Shown: positions 14,475 through 21,443 of the stretch, one piece after another
Layout: every line of letters begins with the position of its first letter
Numbering within the stretch: the stretch's first letter is position 1
DNA from: Chloroflexota bacterium
Lineage (GTDB): Bacteria; Chloroflexota; Limnocylindria; P2-11E
Length of the DNA stretch: 35,468 nucleotides
Direction: 5' to 3'
Assembly: GCA_005887995.1 (NCBI GenBank)
Contig: VBJD01000031.1
Span: 1-35,468 of the forward strand
The notes under the pieces: generated by a model
Databases searched by the model: none
What the model saw: the letters and a program-made list of their open reading frames with translations, nothing else
Told to the model about the DNA's origin: nothing
Translations under genes and position numbers: made by a program

Positions 14475-14613
14475 CGCGCTCGCCTCCTTTCCACTTTTCG
14501 CGCTCGGCTCGGCCCGCTCTCGCGGCCTGCGCCTCTCCGCCTCGACTCCGCTCGTTGAGCTCGCTCCTCGCGGATCAACCGCTCATCGCTCACCCATTTT
14601 GTTCCGGCCAAAC

Positions 14614-14662
14614 AAAAAACCCTCCGCCCCGCGCCGAACGACGTCGGTAAGGGGACGGAAGG
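14614..14662 (-). terminator. leuS: T-box intrinsic terminator ahead of leuS
   Basis: CCTTCCGTCCC (14662-14652) pairs with GGGGCGGAGGG (14630-14620), giving 11 base pairs including two G-U, followed by six T (14619-14614). Its left arm lies directly after the T-box core, so it competes with the antiterminator as in other T-box leaders. Confidence 0.88.
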
Positions 14663-14710
14663 CGACTTCCGCGGTACCACCCCGCTTGAGAACGATTCGA
14701 ACATGTCGGG

Positions 14711-14782
14711 TGGAGCTGGCGGGATTCGAACCCGCGACCCCCACACTGCCAGTGTGATGCGCTCCCACTGCGCCACAGCCCC
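14711..14782 (-). tRNA. tRNA-Ala (anticodon GGC), inside the leuS T-box leader
   Basis: The 72-base cloverleaf is complete. The acceptor stem GGGGCTG/CAGCTCC has one G-U. The D-arm is GCGC/GCGC, the anticodon stem is TCACA/TGTGG around loop CTGGCAG (anticodon GGC), and the T-arm is GCGGG-TTCGAAT-CCCGC. The discriminator is A and CCA is not encoded (CCC follows). All stems pair, so it looks functional rather than decayed. No separate promoter is visible, so it is probably made from the leuS leader transcript. RNase P cleavage at its 5' end would cut the T-box sensor from the antiterminator. Confidence 0.95.
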
Positions 14783-14958
14783 GATCGCTCTCCGCTCGAG
14801 CACGCGGCTAACGGGCGTGACTCCGGCGAGGGCTACTGCGAGTTCACCCTCGCGGCTCCCGGGCGAGTTCCGCGTTCCCCTCGACCGGCTCGCACCGCCG
14901 CCGGCTCTCTTGCTCAGGGACTATGCGTACTGCTCCCGTTCGCGGCCTTTGTGACCAA

Positions 14959-14966
14959 AGTATAGG
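14959..14966. promoter_or_regulatory. Overlapping -10 elements for the leuS leader and the DUF402 gene
   Basis: On the minus strand TATACT (14964-14959) is a good -10 for the T-box transcript, starting near 14952. On the plus strand the same bases read TATAGG (14961-14966), a weaker -10 only 3 bases before the DUF402 ATG, which would give a leaderless message. No strong -35 is seen on either strand. Confidence 0.45.
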
Positions 14967-14969
14967 CGG

Positions 14970-15482
14970 ATGTATCGGCTGATCCGCGCCGAGAAACGGC
15001 ATCCCGACGGGTCACCGCGCGCGGTCTGGGAGGCGTATCGCCTCGACGATCACGACGGCGCGATCCGCATCTGGACACCGGTGAACACGATCGTCATCCA
15101 CGTGAACGGCCGGTGGATACGCGAATTCCCGTCGCTCAGCGTATGGAAGCCAGGCGAGCCCTTCGTCGCGGCAGTGTGGGAAGAGGACACGCTCGAGATG
15201 TACATCGACATCGTTCGCGAAGTCATCGTCACGCCGACAAGCTTCACCTACGTCGATCTCTACGTCGATGTCATGCATCGCTCGGGTCGCACCTGGTCGA
15301 AGGACGAAGACCTCGCGCAGCAGCTTGAACCGTCGGAGCGTGAGCGCGTGCTCGCGGTGCGAGATGAGCTCCTTCGCGCCATTCGCGCGGGCGAGGCGCC
15401 GTTCCGCTTCGGGGATCCGCGCTGGCACGTGCCCCAGGCTGCGCGCGTGTTATCGCCGGGCGCGGAACTCGCGCTCCGCTAG
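14970..15482 (+). CDS. DUF402 domain protein
   Basis: The 170-residue product matches the DUF402 fold (PF04167). The middle reads VWEEDTLEMYIDIVREV, then YVDLYVDVMHRSGRTWSKDEDLAQQL, giving the acidic D-x-D and DEDL clusters typical of the family. Characterised members hydrolyse nucleoside di- or triphosphates with metal ions; others are fused to RNA-binding domains. The substrate here is unknown. The ATG lies only five bases after the putative leuS-leader -10, so its message may be leaderless. It converges with rodA, and the two stop codons share the palindrome CTAG. It is probably a cytoplasmic enzyme. Confidence 0.82.
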   Translation: MYRLIRAEKRHPDGSPRAVWEAYRLDDHDGAIRIWTPVNTIVIHVNGRWIREFPSLSVWKPGEPFVAAVWEEDTLEMYIDIVREVIVTPTSFTYVDLYVDVMHRSGRTWSKDEDLAQQLEPSERERVLAVRDELLRAIRAGEAPFRFGDPRWHVPQAARVLSPGAELALR

Positions 15483-16642
15483 CCGATCGCCGGCGCCTCT
15501 CTTCGCATCGAGACACTCTGCAGCACACCGAGCGCAAAGCAGATCGACACGAGTGAGCTGCCGCCGTGCGAGATGAACGGGAGCGGGATGCCCGTGACCG
15601 GCATCAGTGAGACCGCCATGCCGACGTTCACGAGGATCTGGAAGAGCAGCATCGCGGCGACGCCGCCGCCGAGGAGCATGCCGAACGGATCGCGCGCGCG
15701 GTACGCGATGCGCAGCGCGGCGAAGATGAGCACGATGTAGAGAGCGAAGAGGATCACCGCGCCGACGAACCCGAGGTCCTCAGCGAGCCCGGCGAAGACG
15801 AAGTCCGACTCCGCGATCGGCAGGTAGCCGAGGGGCGACTGCGTCCCGGCCGTGAGCCCCTTCCCCGTCGCCTGACCGGATCCGACCGCGATGAGCGACT
15901 GGATGATGTTCCAGCCCGCCCCCTGCGGATCGGAGTACGGATTGAGGAACGCGAGGAGCCGCTCCTGCTGGTAGGGCTTGAGCAGAGACCAGATGAGCGG
16001 GAACGACGCGCCGGCGACGGCGACGAGACCGACGAGCTGCCAGACCCGCGCGCCCGCGAGGAACGCGATGCCGAAGAAGATCGCGATGAAGACGAGGCTC
16101 GTCCCGAGGTCGGGTTGCTTGTACACAAGGGCGACCGCAGGGCCGAGCATCGCGAGGCCGCCGGCGATGACCAGCGGCGAACCGATCCGGTCGCTGCGGT
16201 CGGCGAAGTACTTCGCCAGGACGACGATGGCGAGCACCTTCGCGACCTCGCTGAACTGGAACGAGAGACCGCCGAAGTTCACCGCGCGCTGTGCGCCGAG
16301 TGACTCGCGGCCGATGGCGAGGACGACGACGAGCAGGCCGAGCATGAGCAGATAGATCAGCGGTGCGAACGTGCCAAGCCAGGCGTAGTCGAACATCGCG
16401 ACGATGACCATCGCCGCGACGCCGATCGCCGCCCAGATCGCGCCGCGGACAACGAACTGCATCGGGTCGCCGGTGAACGTGCGCGACTCCGCGGTCACCG
16501 AGTAGGTCATGACGAGCCCGTAGCCGATGAGGAGCAGCGTCGCGATGAGCAGGTACGGGTCGACCTGGTCGAGCCGCCGCAGGTGCGGGCGGTCGTGGAG
16601 TGGTGAGGACGCGCGCCCGATGTCGAGCGCCTTAACGGTCAC
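15479..16642 (-). CDS. rodA: Rod-shape peptidoglycan glycosyltransferase RodA (SEDS family)
   Basis: The 387-residue product is a SEDS polytopic membrane protein that polymerises glycan strands in the elongasome with PBP2, encoded just upstream. About ten hydrophobic segments run from LLIATLLLIGYGLVMTYSV to the C-terminus. Signature sequences are NPYSDPQGAGWNIIQSLIAVG and PVTGIPLPFISHGGSS, where histidine replaces the usual tyrosine of FxSYGGSS. The open frame reaches back to 16831, but the GTG at 16642 is chosen because GGAGAG lies about seven bases upstream and RodA proteins begin shortly before the first membrane segment. The 157 bases to mrdA hold the GGGGCCC repeat at 16741-16780. It is probably in one transcript with mreD and mrdA. 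Confidence 0.93.
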   Translation of the reverse strand: MTVKALDIGRASSPLHDRPHLRRLDQVDPYLLIATLLLIGYGLVMTYSVTAESRTFTGDPMQFVVRGAIWAAIGVAAMVIVAMFDYAWLGTFAPLIYLLMLGLLVVVLAIGRESLGAQRAVNFGGLSFQFSEVAKVLAIVVLAKYFADRSDRIGSPLVIAGGLAMLGPAVALVYKQPDLGTSLVFIAIFFGIAFLAGARVWQLVGLVAVAGASFPLIWSLLKPYQQERLLAFLNPYSDPQGAGWNIIQSLIAVGSGQATGKGLTAGTQSPLGYLPIAESDFVFAGLAEDLGFVGAVILFALYIVLIFAALRIAYRARDPFGMLLGGGVAAMLLFQILVNVGMAVSLMPVTGIPLPFISHGGSSLVSICFALGVLQSVSMRREAPAIG

Positions 16643-16740
16643 GCGCGATCTCTCCGCTTCGCGTAGGAGACCGCTGCTGGCGCGCGGACTCGCTTCTCGC
16701 GGCCACACTCGCTGTCGCTCGCTGACACGCTCCCTGCGGT

Positions 16741-16780
16741 CGCTGAAGAGGGGCCCCTTCCCCTCGGGCCCCTCCCCCCG
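16741..16780 (-). repeat. Dispersed GGGGCCC repeat, copy 2 (double unit)
   Basis: On the minus strand the element has GGGGGGAGGGGCCCG, then AGGGGAAGGGGCCCCTC, then TTCAGCG, so the GGGGCCC block occurs twice. It lies between mrdA and rodA. The following ~100 bases continue with GAGCG/CAGCGAG units up to the rodA ribosome binding site. Confidence 0.5.
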
Positions 16781-16799
16781 CACTGGTCGCTCGGCCTTT

Positions 16800-18686
16800 T
16801 CACTTCTTGTCTCCGAGCAGGTACGCCTCATAGATCTTCTGCGTGAGCGTCACCGCCGGGTTGATGCACGAGTCGCACAGCGAGCGGCTCGAGTCGTAGG
16901 TGAAGATGACCATCGCGATCTGCGCCGTCGGATCGGTGTTGTCCTGCTGCGGCACGAACGAGACGAACCAGTTGTGGAAGCCGAGGCGATTCCGGCCCGC
17001 GCTGTCCTTCCCGGTCGACGCGCCGAACTCCGCGGTGCCGGTCTTGCCCGCGATCGGGAGCTTGAGGTTCGGCATGTAGGCGTGGCCGATCGTGACGACC
17101 CGCCGCGCCGCCTCGCGGATGAGGCGGAGATCCTCGGCCTTCATCTCGAGCTTGCGGGGCGGCGCCGGCGGCGAGTACTTCGTGACGACGTTGCCCTGGC
17201 CGTCACGCACGTCCTTGAGGAGATGTGGCGTGTACACCGTCCCGCCGTTCGCGACTGACGCGTACGCGTTGAGGAGCTGTAGTGGCGTGACGGCGACGTA
17301 GCCCTGGCCGATCGCCTCGTGGTAGGTGTTGCCGATCGTCCATTCCTCGTCGAACGTCGCGAGCTTCCATCCGGGGTCGGGCATGATCCCGCGCGCCTCG
17401 CCGGGAAGGTCGATGCCGGTGCGCTCGCCGAAACCGAGCATGCGCCCGTACTTCGCGATGTTCACCGGGCCCGCGCCGACGACGCCCGGGCCCATCGGAC
17501 TACCGCCGGCGAGCGTGTAGAAGTAGATGTCGCTCGAGTGCGCGAAACCGTTGAGGAAGTCGAGCCGTCCGTGCGCGCGCCAGTCGTAGAAGTTGAAGCC
17601 GGACACGGTCATGACTGTCGAGGTCACGTTCACGACCGTGTTGCGCGTCGCCGTGCCGGCGGTGAGCGCGGAGAGACCGGTGATCATCTTGAACGTCGAG
17701 CCAGGCGGGTAGATCTCGCCGATCGCCTTGTTCACCAGCGGATGCCGGTCGTCGGCGTTGAGCTGCCCCATCTGCGCCGGCGTGATGCCCTGCACGAACC
17801 AGTTGTTGTCGTATCCAGGGATGGAGACCATCGCGAGGATCTCGCCGTTCTGCGGGTTGAGCGCGACACCGACCGCCTGCGTGAAGCGATCTTCCTCGAC
17901 GCCCTTGCGCAGCTCGGTGTCAAGGAGCTTTTGCAGCCGGTCGTCGATCGTCGTGACGACGCTATTCCCGGCGACGGGCGGCGCGAACGAGAGGGTCTTG
18001 ATCTCTCGCTGCGCAGCGTCGCGTTCGATCTCGCGCCAGCCGAGTGTGCCCTTGAGGTAGCGCTCGTAGGTGAGCTCGAGTCCGGTGCGCCCGATGAGGG
18101 CCGTGTTCAGATAGCCCTGGTCCTTGAGATCGTTCAGCTCGTCCTCGGTGATCGGCCCGACGTACCCGAGCACCGGTGAATAGAGCGCCGCATCGGTGTA
18201 TGAGCGGATCGACTGTGCTTGGACCGAGACGCCAGGGAAGAGCTCGCGGCGTTCGGAGAGAACGAGCGCGATGTCGCGCGCGACCGGCTTCGCCGAGACC
18301 TTCACCGGCTCGTACGGATTGCGAATCCGCTGCTCGTCGATGATCTTCGTGATCTCCGCGGGGTCGCGCCCGAGGACGGCGCCGAGCTGCGCGACGAGCG
18401 CGTCCTGCTTCCCGCGCGGCAGATCGACCGGCAGCACCATCACCGCGAAGCCCGGGAGGTTACGCGCGAGGACGTAGCCGTTGCGATCGGTGATCATCCC
18501 CCGCTCCGCGTCGACCGGAAGACGCAGAACGCGGTTCTCTTCGGAGAGCGATCGGTAGTGCGCGCCGTTGATGAGCTGCAGGTCCCACAGCCGGGCCGTG
18601 AGGGCGGTGAAGACGACGAGCACCGTGAGGCCCATCGCGATGAAGCGACGCGGACGCGGGAACGCGCGAACGTCCGATCTCACCAT
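16800..18686 (-). CDS. mrdA: Penicillin-binding protein 2 (elongasome transpeptidase)
   Basis: The 628-residue product is a class B PBP that cross-links side-wall peptidoglycan. An N-terminal membrane anchor (residues ~16-34) is followed by the dimerisation domain. The transpeptidase domain has STFK (active serine ~330), SSD in AHSSDIYFYT, and KTG (~548-550), spaced as in Escherichia coli PBP2. A short cysteine-containing segment near the C-terminus (SLCDSCINP) is unusual. The ATG overlaps the end of mreD by seven bases. With mreD upstream and rodA downstream it forms the standard elongation cluster; mreB and mreC are not in the window. Confidence 0.95.
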   Translation of the reverse strand: MVRSDVRAFPRPRRFIAMGLTVLVVFTALTARLWDLQLINGAHYRSLSEENRVLRLPVDAERGMITDRNGYVLARNLPGFAVMVLPVDLPRGKQDALVAQLGAVLGRDPAEITKIIDEQRIRNPYEPVKVSAKPVARDIALVLSERRELFPGVSVQAQSIRSYTDAALYSPVLGYVGPITEDELNDLKDQGYLNTALIGRTGLELTYERYLKGTLGWREIERDAAQREIKTLSFAPPVAGNSVVTTIDDRLQKLLDTELRKGVEEDRFTQAVGVALNPQNGEILAMVSIPGYDNNWFVQGITPAQMGQLNADDRHPLVNKAIGEIYPPGSTFKMITGLSALTAGTATRNTVVNVTSTVMTVSGFNFYDWRAHGRLDFLNGFAHSSDIYFYTLAGGSPMGPGVVGAGPVNIAKYGRMLGFGERTGIDLPGEARGIMPDPGWKLATFDEEWTIGNTYHEAIGQGYVAVTPLQLLNAYASVANGGTVYTPHLLKDVRDGQGNVVTKYSPPAPPRKLEMKAEDLRLIREAARRVVTIGHAYMPNLKLPIAGKTGTAEFGASTGKDSAGRNRLGFHNWFVSFVPQQDNTDPTAQIAMVIFTYDSSRSLCDSCINPAVTLTQKIYEAYLLGDKK

Positions 18687-19192
18687 GCCGACCTCGTGAA
18701 GGATGCCTGCTTCTCAGTTGCCCGACGCACCATTCGTGCCAGCGGATAGGTGGCGATCGCGAGGACGCCGTTGTAGATGCCGGTCGACACCGCCGAGGCC
18801 ACGAGGAGCGGGAAGTCGCCGACCGCGGTCCCGGCCATCGCGAGGATGACGACGTAGAGGACGCCGGCGGCGAGGCTCGCGACGCCGACAAGGAGCGCGC
18901 CGATCACAACCGAGCGCGGTCGGAGTGGATCATCGTGCAGGCCGACCGCCGCGACGGGAATGAGCGCCGCGAACGCGGTCGCGCCCAGCGGTCCGCCCGA
19001 GAGCAGATCGGCCGCGAGCCCGCCGAGGAACGCCCACCACACGGCCTCGCGAGCGCCGGCGGCGACGGCCCACGAGGCGGCCGCGAGAAGAACCAAATTT
19101 GGACGCGAACCGGCGATTGAGATGAATGGCACGACCGACCCCTGTAGGAGTGCCGCGACGAGCGGGACCACGATGGCGAGGGCCACCCGCAC
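18680..19192 (-). CDS. mreD: Rod shape-determining protein MreD
   Basis: The 170-residue product is a small polytopic membrane protein of the elongasome. It opens MRVALAIVVPLVAALLQGSV and has about five hydrophobic segments, including the GGLAADLLSGGPLGATAFA motif seen in MreD proteins. The GTG start has GAGGAGGGAG directly upstream. It overlaps mrdA by seven bases. In many genomes mreC precedes mreD; here an AI-2E-type transporter gene occupies that place, so mreBC must lie elsewhere or be absent. Identification rests on topology, the motif, and the neighbours. Confidence 0.85.
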   Translation of the reverse strand: MRVALAIVVPLVAALLQGSVVPFISIAGSRPNLVLLAAASWAVAAGAREAVWWAFLGGLAADLLSGGPLGATAFAALIPVAAVGLHDDPLRPRSVVIGALLVGVASLAAGVLYVVILAMAGTAVGDFPLLVASAVSTGIYNGVLAIATYPLARMVRRATEKQASFTRSAW

Positions 19193-19253
19193 GACTCCCT
19201 CCTCTGCTCAGGCGGAACGCGGACGCCGCCTGCCTGCTACGCCCGGTCGACCG

Positions 19254-20411
19254 CTATGGGTGCGCGCGCACTCCGGAACGCACGCCGGCAGCCTCTGTGG
19301 CTGTTTCCCCGGCCGAATCGGTGACCGTCGCGAGCTCCTCGCTGAGCGGCCCGAAGGGATCCTCGTCGCGCAGCTTCGCCCGGACGTAGATGAGCACGAG
19401 GCGCAAGGTCGCGGCCACCGGGACCGCGAGCACGATGCCGAGGAGGCCGAACGCCGCGCCCCCCGAGAGCAGGGCGAAGATGACGATCGCCGGATGCAGC
19501 CGTACGGCGCGGCCGATCACGGCCGGAATGACGAGGTAGTCCTCGGCGTGGCGGAGGACCGTGTACATGATGGCGACGACCGCCACGTACGCGATCTGCG
19601 ACCAGCCGAACGGGTTCGGGTGGCCGAGCGCGACGAGGCAGGCGATCGCCCCCGCGGTGATCGGACCGACGAACGGGATCGTCTCGAGAACGCCGGTCAT
19701 GATCCCGAGCAGCACGCTGTACGGGATGCCGAGGATCGTGAGACCGATCGTCGTGACCGTCGACATGAGCACCACGAGGATCAACTGCCCGCGGATGTAG
19801 CGGCCGAGCATCACGTTCGTGTCGCCGAGGATGTGCAGCACCTCCGCGCGATGGTCTCGCGGCACGTTCCGGCGCACGAACGCGAGCAGGCGCGGCGCAT
19901 CACGCAGCATCAGGAACGTGCCGATGAGGAAGATCAGGAACTCGAGCAGGAAGTGCCCGGTGTTGACGATGAACGGGAGCGCGCTACGTGAGGCCATCGC
20001 GCGGACCTGCGCCTCGATGTCCTGAACGCTCGGTCCGATGAGCGCATCGTCGAGGTCGCCCAGACCGATCTGATCGAACGTGTCCGAGACCGTCGTTCTC
20101 GCGTTCGCCAGGAGGACCGGCCAGGTCGTCTGAAGGTCCCGCGAGTTGTCCAGGATCCGTGGAACGAGCACACGCCCGCCACCGAAAATGACCGCAAGCA
20201 CACCCACGAAGACCAGAATCGCCGCGACGGTCCGCGGCAGAGCGAAGCGGCGCTCGATCGCGCCCACAACTGGTAGCAAGATGTACGCGAGGATCGTCGC
20301 CCAAATGAAGGGCTGAACGATGTCGCCGGCGCGCCAGAGGAAGAGCAGCCCGACAAGCAAGAGACCGCCTACAACGAGGCGTTTGGTGGTCGGCGTCCAG
20401 CGTGATCTCAT
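19254..20411 (-). CDS. AI-2E family transporter (PerM-like membrane protein)
   Basis: The 385-residue product belongs to the AI-2E/PerM family of polytopic membrane proteins, some of which export autoinducer-2 or other small solutes. Around eight hydrophobic segments are visible, starting LVVGGLLLVGLLFLW. Family motifs include PFIWATILAYILLPVV and the late segment GVLETIPFVGPITAGA, followed by VIPAVIGRAVRLHPAIVI. The open frame runs back to 21509 against parA, but the ATG at 20411 is the natural start. A -10-like CATAAT lies only ~10 bases upstream (20426-20421), so the message would be nearly leaderless. The C-terminal tail is hydrophilic. The cargo is unknown. Confidence 0.9.
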   Translation of the reverse strand: MRSRWTPTTKRLVVGGLLLVGLLFLWRAGDIVQPFIWATILAYILLPVVGAIERRFALPRTVAAILVFVGVLAVIFGGGRVLVPRILDNSRDLQTTWPVLLANARTTVSDTFDQIGLGDLDDALIGPSVQDIEAQVRAMASRSALPFIVNTGHFLLEFLIFLIGTFLMLRDAPRLLAFVRRNVPRDHRAEVLHILGDTNVMLGRYIRGQLILVVLMSTVTTIGLTILGIPYSVLLGIMTGVLETIPFVGPITAGAIACLVALGHPNPFGWSQIAYVAVVAIMYTVLRHAEDYLVIPAVIGRAVRLHPAIVIFALLSGGAAFGLLGIVLAVPVAATLRLVLIYVRAKLRDEDPFGPLSEELATVTDSAGETATEAAGVRSGVRAHP

Positions 20412-20488
20412 CCCGCGTCGATTATGTTCCTGGTGGGCTTTGGCCTGTAGGGGCTTATTTTCGCTCGGCGTCGCGACTTGCGACAAGA

Positions 20489-20526
20489 ATGCGCTCGCAC
20501 TGCAGGGAGAGCGCATCATTGCAGTG
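20489..20526. other. Two interleaved inverted repeats upstream of parA
   Basis: ATGCGCTC (20489-20496) pairs with GAGCGCAT (20509-20516), and CACTGCA (20498-20504) pairs with TGCAGTG (20520-20526). The arms alternate, so as RNA they would form an H-type pseudoknot or two exclusive hairpins; as DNA they are two overlapping dyads. They lie in the 243-base divergent spacer between the AI-2E transporter and parA. Confidence 0.5.
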
Positions 20527-20567
20527 TAAGCACGCGATCCACACGCGCGTCCAAGAGTCGTTTCGGG

Positions 20568-20573
20568 TAGAAT
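20568..20573 (+). promoter_or_regulatory. parA: Candidate parA -10 element
   Basis: TAGAAT matches the sigma-70-type -10 consensus at five of six positions, about 80 bases before the parA ATG. No clear -35 is seen 16-18 bases upstream. Confidence 0.3.
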
Positions 20574-20654
20574 AGAGACCACGAAGACGCCGCTCTCCGT
20601 TCCTAGTTTTTCCCAGTTTTCTGAGTCGCGTTTCCCGTGTGACATTCGAGCGAA

Positions 20655-21443
20655 ATGAGGGTCCTTGTGGTCAGCAACCAGAAGGGCGGAGTAGGGAAGA
20701 CGACGACGGCGATCAGCCTCGGCGCTGCCCTTGTCCAGCGGGGTCGGCGCGTCCTCCTGATTGACCTCGATCCGCAAGCGAACGCGACGAGCGGCCTTGG
20801 CGTCGCCAAGGACGGCGCCGGCATCTACGGAGTCCTCCTCAAGGAGCAGCCGATCAAAGAATCCATCGTGACCACGTCCCTCGAGGGCCTCGATCTCCTC
20901 CCATCCGGAGGAGACATGGCTGGCGCCGAGGTCGAGCTCGTGCCGCTCATGGCGCGCGAGTTTCGGCTGCGTCAGGCGCTCCGGTCGCTCGCCGAAACGT
21001 ACGACACGGTCATCGTCGACTGCCCGCCCTCGCTCGGTCTCCTTACCGTGAACGCCCTGGCTGCGGGCGACGCCGTTCTCGTACCCGTGCAATGCGAGTA
21101 CTACGCGCTCGAAGGCCTTGCGCAGCTGCTGGCCACCATCGAGGCGGTGCGGCAGCGATTGAACGACCGCCTCGAAGTTCTTGCGATCGTGCTCACGATG
21201 GAGGACCGCCGGAACCGGCTCTCCATGCAGGTCACCGACGAAGTACGTCGGCACTTCCCGAAGCTCGTCGCACGCACGCGGATCCCGCGAACGGTCCGAC
21301 TCGCCGAAGCCCCGAGTCACGGCAAGCCGATCTCTATTTACGACCCGTCGTCTCGTGCCGCGAAAGCCTATGACGACCTCGCGCGCGAACTCGAGCAGCG
21401 GATGGGTCAGCGCGAACCGATCGCCCTCGCGGGGTCTGCGTGA
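20655..21443 (+). CDS. parA: Chromosome partitioning ATPase ParA (Soj)
   Basis: The 262-residue product is a Walker-type partition ATPase that binds DNA nonspecifically and moves ParB-parS complexes. It opens MRVLVVSNQKGGVGKTTTAI (deviant Walker A, KGGVGKTT), followed by LLIDLDPQANATSGLG and VIVDCPPSLGLLTVNAL. The usual ParA C-terminal motif appears as VRLAEAPSHGKPI. Length and order are those of chromosomal Soj. It starts a rightward run of five closely packed genes (parA, parB, gyrB, thioesterase, gyrA). No consensus parS is visible in the window; a degenerate match lies just before the ATG. Confidence 0.96.
   Translation: MRVLVVSNQKGGVGKTTTAISLGAALVQRGRRVLLIDLDPQANATSGLGVAKDGAGIYGVLLKEQPIKESIVTTSLEGLDLLPSGGDMAGAEVELVPLMAREFRLRQALRSLAETYDTVIVDCPPSLGLLTVNALAAGDAVLVPVQCEYYALEGLAQLLATIEAVRQRLNDRLEVLAIVLTMEDRRNRLSMQVTDEVRRHFPKLVARTRIPRTVRLAEAPSHGKPISIYDPSSRAAKAYDDLARELEQRMGQREPIALAGSA

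Larger units (their letters stand above)
14614..14952 (-). promoter_or_regulatory. T-box riboswitch of leuS, Leu (CUC) specifier, with an embedded tRNA-Ala
   Basis: T-box leaders sense uncharged tRNA and switch a terminator to an antiterminator. Read leftward, Stem I shows a kink-turn (GAA...GGGAG), an S-turn specifier loop (AGTA at 14931-14928 against GAA at 14870-14868), and a specifier CTC at 14867-14865, a leucine codon fitting leuS. Distally, AGAGA (14910-14906) and GGTGCGAG (14896-14889) match the T-loop pair. A Stem II hairpin (GCGAGGG/CCCTCGC, 14853-14826) carries a second GAA/AGTA motif, then CCGTTA. The core GGGTGGTACCGCGG is at 14682-14669, with the terminator after it. Unusually, a complete tRNA-Ala (14782-14711) lies between Stem II and the core, flanked by GAGAGCGAT (14792-14784) and ATCGTTCTC (14696-14688), which pair over nine bases. 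The 5' end is inferred from the promoter. Confidence 0.92.

Noticed and set aside
16643-16831. 63-codon upstream extension of rodA
   Set aside because: The extension is the GGGGCCC/GAGCG repeat and overlaps mrdA; a good ribosome site precedes the GTG at 16642.
20629-20644. parS-like sequence CGTTTCCCGTGTGACA just before parA
   Set aside because: It matches the TGTTTCACGTGAAACA palindrome at only 12 of 16 positions and has lost its symmetry, so it is not called as parS.
20412-20654. Replication origin near parAB and gyrBA
   Set aside because: No dnaA gene, DnaA-box cluster or AT-rich unwinding element is visible in the window.
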